From an uncultured Prevotella sp. (lineage in GTDB: Bacteria > Bacteroidota > Bacteroidia > Bacteroidales > Bacteroidaceae): DNA of 33,662 nucleotides. Below the pieces are notes generated by a model, which saw only the letters and a list, made by a program, of their open reading frames with translations, did no database searches and was not told the origin of the DNA. Shown piece by piece: positions 32,159-33,662 of this stretch. A program made the translations under genes and the position numbers. Within the stretch, counting starts at the first letter, position 1, and each line of letters starts with the position of its first letter. The stretch lies in assembly GCA_947302435.1 (NCBI GenBank), contig CAMYVQ010000026.1:1-33662 (forward strand), written 5' to 3'.

Positions 32159-32275
32159 ATGAAAAACACAAACAAGACAACACTGAGCATCCTGATCAAG
32201 ATCGTGATCGCCATCGCATCGGCCATTCTGGGTGCAATTGGAGGGGCTGAAGCCACAGCCCTTTGGAACATGTAA
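32159..32275 (+). CDS. Smalltalk family mini-protein
   Basis: 38 residues: MKNTNKTTLSILIKIVIAIA, then SAILGAIGGAEATALWNM. A charged start and one hydrophobic helix match the Bacteroidetes 'smalltalk' family, which is regularly found beside HU-like genes and N-acetylmuramoyl amidases or M15 peptidases. It is probably an inner-membrane peptide; the function is unknown. Here the HU-like neighbour is present (87 bp upstream) and an M15 peptidase lies 12 kb away. The following hairpin ends the transcript. Confidence 0.8.
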   Translation: MKNTNKTTLSILIKIVIAIASAILGAIGGAEATALWNM

Positions 32276-32317
32276 ATGATAAGATTTGACAGCTTTAAGT
32301 GTCAAAATTACAAGAAA

Positions 32318-32372
32318 ACTGCTCTTTTTTTGCACAATGTACTATTCGGTGTGCAAGCAAAGGGCAGTTTTT
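32318..32372 (+). terminator. Terminator after the smalltalk gene
   Basis: AACTGC (32318-32323) and TGCACA (32331-32336) pair with TGTGCA (32350-32355) and GCAGTT (32364-32369) in a long imperfect stem, followed by TTTTG. Confidence 0.7.
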
Positions 32373-32382
32373 GTCCGAAAAA

Positions 32383-32414
32383 TTTGCGTAACTGAAAGAA
32401 AATGTGTTACTTTG
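32383..32414 (+). promoter_or_regulatory. Promoter of acpP
   Basis: TTTG (32383-32386), 20 bp, TTACTTTG (32407-32414), one change from the -7 consensus. The ATG is 55 bp downstream. Confidence 0.75.
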
Positions 32415-32468
32415 CACCGTTTTTCAAGAATAAGAATATAATTATTAACATTTTAAATTAGAAAAAAC

Positions 32469-32705
32469 ATGTCAGAAATTGAAAGCAAAGTAAAGGCAAT
32501 TATCGTAGATAAACTTGGTGTTGATGAGGCTGTCGTACAGCCCGAGTCGAGTTTCACAAACGATCTGGGTGCAGACTCTCTGGATACCGTAGAGCTCATC
32601 ATGGAATTTGAGAAAGAGTTTGGCATCAGCATTCCTGATGATAAGGCTGAGAAGATTGGCACCGTTGCCGACGCTATTGCCTATATTGAGGAGAATTCAA
32701 AGTAA
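32469..32705 (+). CDS. acpP: Acyl carrier protein
   Basis: 78 residues of standard ACP length. The 4'-phosphopantetheine attachment motif is [18 protein letters not shown], with Ser37 carrying the arm. Acidic helix II and the end [11 protein letters not shown] are typical. It carries growing acyl chains in fatty acid synthesis in the cytoplasm. It is followed by fabF, the usual arrangement, although a repeat-filled gap of 202 bp separates the two. Confidence 0.98.
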   Translation: MSEIESKVKAIIVDKLGVDEAVVQPESSFTNDLGADSLDTVELIMEFEKEFGISIPDDKAEKIGTVADAIAYIEENSK

Positions 32706-32710
32706 AAACA

Positions 32711-32875
32711 AGCCCCCTAAGTTCTTGGACGAGCCAAGCGGCGAAGCCGAGCGAGGGGGTTGGGGGTCTGAACATTTGTTAGCCCCCTAAATTAGGGGGT
32801 TGGGGGTCTGAACAGGCTCATAGTAAATTGAACTTTATGCTCGTTCAGACCCCCAACCCCCTAACTTAGGGGGCT
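32711..32875. repeat. CCCCCTAA repeat array between acpP and fabF
   Basis: Three units. Unit 1 (32711-32774) is AGCCCCCTAAGTT, a 30-base interruption, and AGGGGGTTGGGGGTCTGAAC. Unit 2 (32781-32814) is uninterrupted. Unit 3 (32844-32875) is inverted. Units 2 and 3 form an inverted repeat with 32-base arms and one mismatch around 31 bases. The core palindrome is the one at 8900-8920. The interruption in unit 1 holds the small hairpin CTTGG-ACGAG-CCAAG. Confidence 0.85.
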
Positions 32876-32907
32876 AATCAGATTCAGTAACTAAAAATTC
32901 AGTACAA

Positions 32908-33662
32908 ATGGAACTAAAAAGAGTCGTCGTAACAGGACTGGGTGCCGTCACCCCATTGGGCAATACGCCTGAGGAAACGTGGAAAAACATGCTGGCAGGT
33001 GTCAGTGGAGCCGCTCCTATTACGCATTTCGATACAACGAATTTTAAGACTACCTTCGCTTGCGAAGTGAAGAACCTGGATGTCAACCAGTATCTTGACC
33101 GCAAGGAGGCCCGTAAGATGGACCGCTATACGCAGCTGGCACTCATCGCTGCCAAGCAGGCTGTAGAGGACTGCGGTTGGGACTTGGAGAAGGAAGACAA
33201 GAACCGTATCGGTGTTGTGTTCGGTGTGGGTATCGGTGGCATCAAGACTTTCGAGGAAGAGGTAATGTATTATGGTGCCCATCATGACCAGGGTCCGAAA
33301 TTCAATCCTTTTTTCATCCCGAAGATGATTGCCGACATCGCTGCCGGACAGATTTCGATTATGTATGGCCTGCACGGCCCCAACTATATCACCGCTTCGG
33401 CATGCGCCTCTTCGAGCAATGCCCTGGCCGATGCCTTCAACCTGATTCGTCTGGGAAAGGCCAATGCCATCGTTGCCGGTGGAGCCGAGGCTGCCATTTG
33501 CGAGACGGGTGTAGGCGGATTCAACGCCATGAAGGCACTGTCGACCCGCAACGACGAGCCTGAGAAGGCCTCGCGCCCCTTCAGTGCCAGTCGCGACGGA
33601 TTCATCATGGCCGAGGGTGCCGGCTGTCTCATTCTGGAGGAGCTGGAGCACGCCAAGGCCCG
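32908..33662 (+). CDS. fabF: Beta-ketoacyl-ACP synthase II (partial, runs off the right edge)
   Basis: The first 251 residues of an expected 410-420. MELKRVVVTGLGAVTPLGNT is the standard opening, and ITASACASSSNALADAF contains the active-site cysteine (C166). The later catalytic histidines are beyond the window. FabF elongates acyl-ACP with malonyl-ACP in fatty acid synthesis. The start is fixed by the conserved N-terminus. It may be read from the acpP promoter through the repeat array. Confidence 0.97.
   Translation, partial: MELKRVVVTGLGAVTPLGNTPEETWKNMLAGVSGAAPITHFDTTNFKTTFACEVKNLDVNQYLDRKEARKMDRYTQLALIAAKQAVEDCGWDLEKEDKNRIGVVFGVGIGGIKTFEEEVMYYGAHHDQGPKFNPFFIPKMIADIAAGQISIMYGLHGPNYITASACASSSNALADAFNLIRLGKANAIVAGGAEAAICETGVGGFNAMKALSTRNDEPEKASRPFSASRDGFIMAEGAGCLILEELEHAKA

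Overview
The window reads as chromosomal DNA of a Bacteroidetes bacterium, most likely a gut or rumen Prevotella-type organism. The evidence is: promoters of the Bacteroidetes form TAnnTTTG with an upstream TTTG/TTG box and almost no Shine-Dalgarno sequences; a PorZ-type type IX secretion protein; an LruC lipoprotein; secreted proteins ending in the Prevotella-style tail (…G-L-Y-I-V-N-G-[RK]-K-V-…K); an HU-related protein followed by a 'smalltalk' mini-protein; and an RteC-like protein. This assignment is inferred from gene content, not from a database match.

Layout. 1-4784: end of a rubredoxin gene, an LruC-domain lipoprotein, a TrmH-type RNA methyltransferase and a secreted protein with three OB-like repeats. 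4976-16585: a long, tightly packed plus-strand run: leuS, yitT-like transporter, rdgB, porZ, a GT-C membrane glycosyltransferase, an acyltransferase-3, a CotH-like kinase and a second acyltransferase-3. Four junctions of this run are overlapping or nearly so, three of them ATGA. It mixes housekeeping with envelope-glycan and secretion functions. 16582-18935: a broken nadA remnant, a very AT-rich acyltransferase of foreign look, and the intact nadA. 19040-19300: a cluster of DnaA-box-like 9-mers. 19447-21310: an M15 peptidase and a REP-associated (Y1, HUH) transposase. 21342-30087: two paralogous units, each a very large secreted protein followed by a roughly 50-residue acidic peptide ending in WDDEDDDY. 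30510-32275: a small orphan protein, an RteC-like protein, an HU-like protein and a smalltalk protein. 32469-33662: acpP and the start of fabF.

Three themes stand out. First, the transposase gene carries the 19-bp palindrome GTTGCGACTCAGTCGCAAC, preceded by GTAT, on both flanks and inside its own reading frame. The same palindrome lies in frame inside rdgB and nadA, next to frame-preserving tandem repeats, and after one of the acidic-peptide genes. This looks like a REP/RAYT system that tolerates, or produces, peptide-coding insertions in housekeeping genes. Other GC-rich or purine-rich repeat families do the same in leuS and nadA. Second, both giant secreted proteins have a G homopolymer at the same place in the signal-peptide code: eight G and in frame in one, six G and out of frame in the other. 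This suggests ON/OFF switching of export. Third, the two acidic-peptide genes share an exactly identical 102-bp 3' end and terminator, although the rest of each gene has diverged.

All calls come from reading the sequence and from family knowledge. No searches were run.
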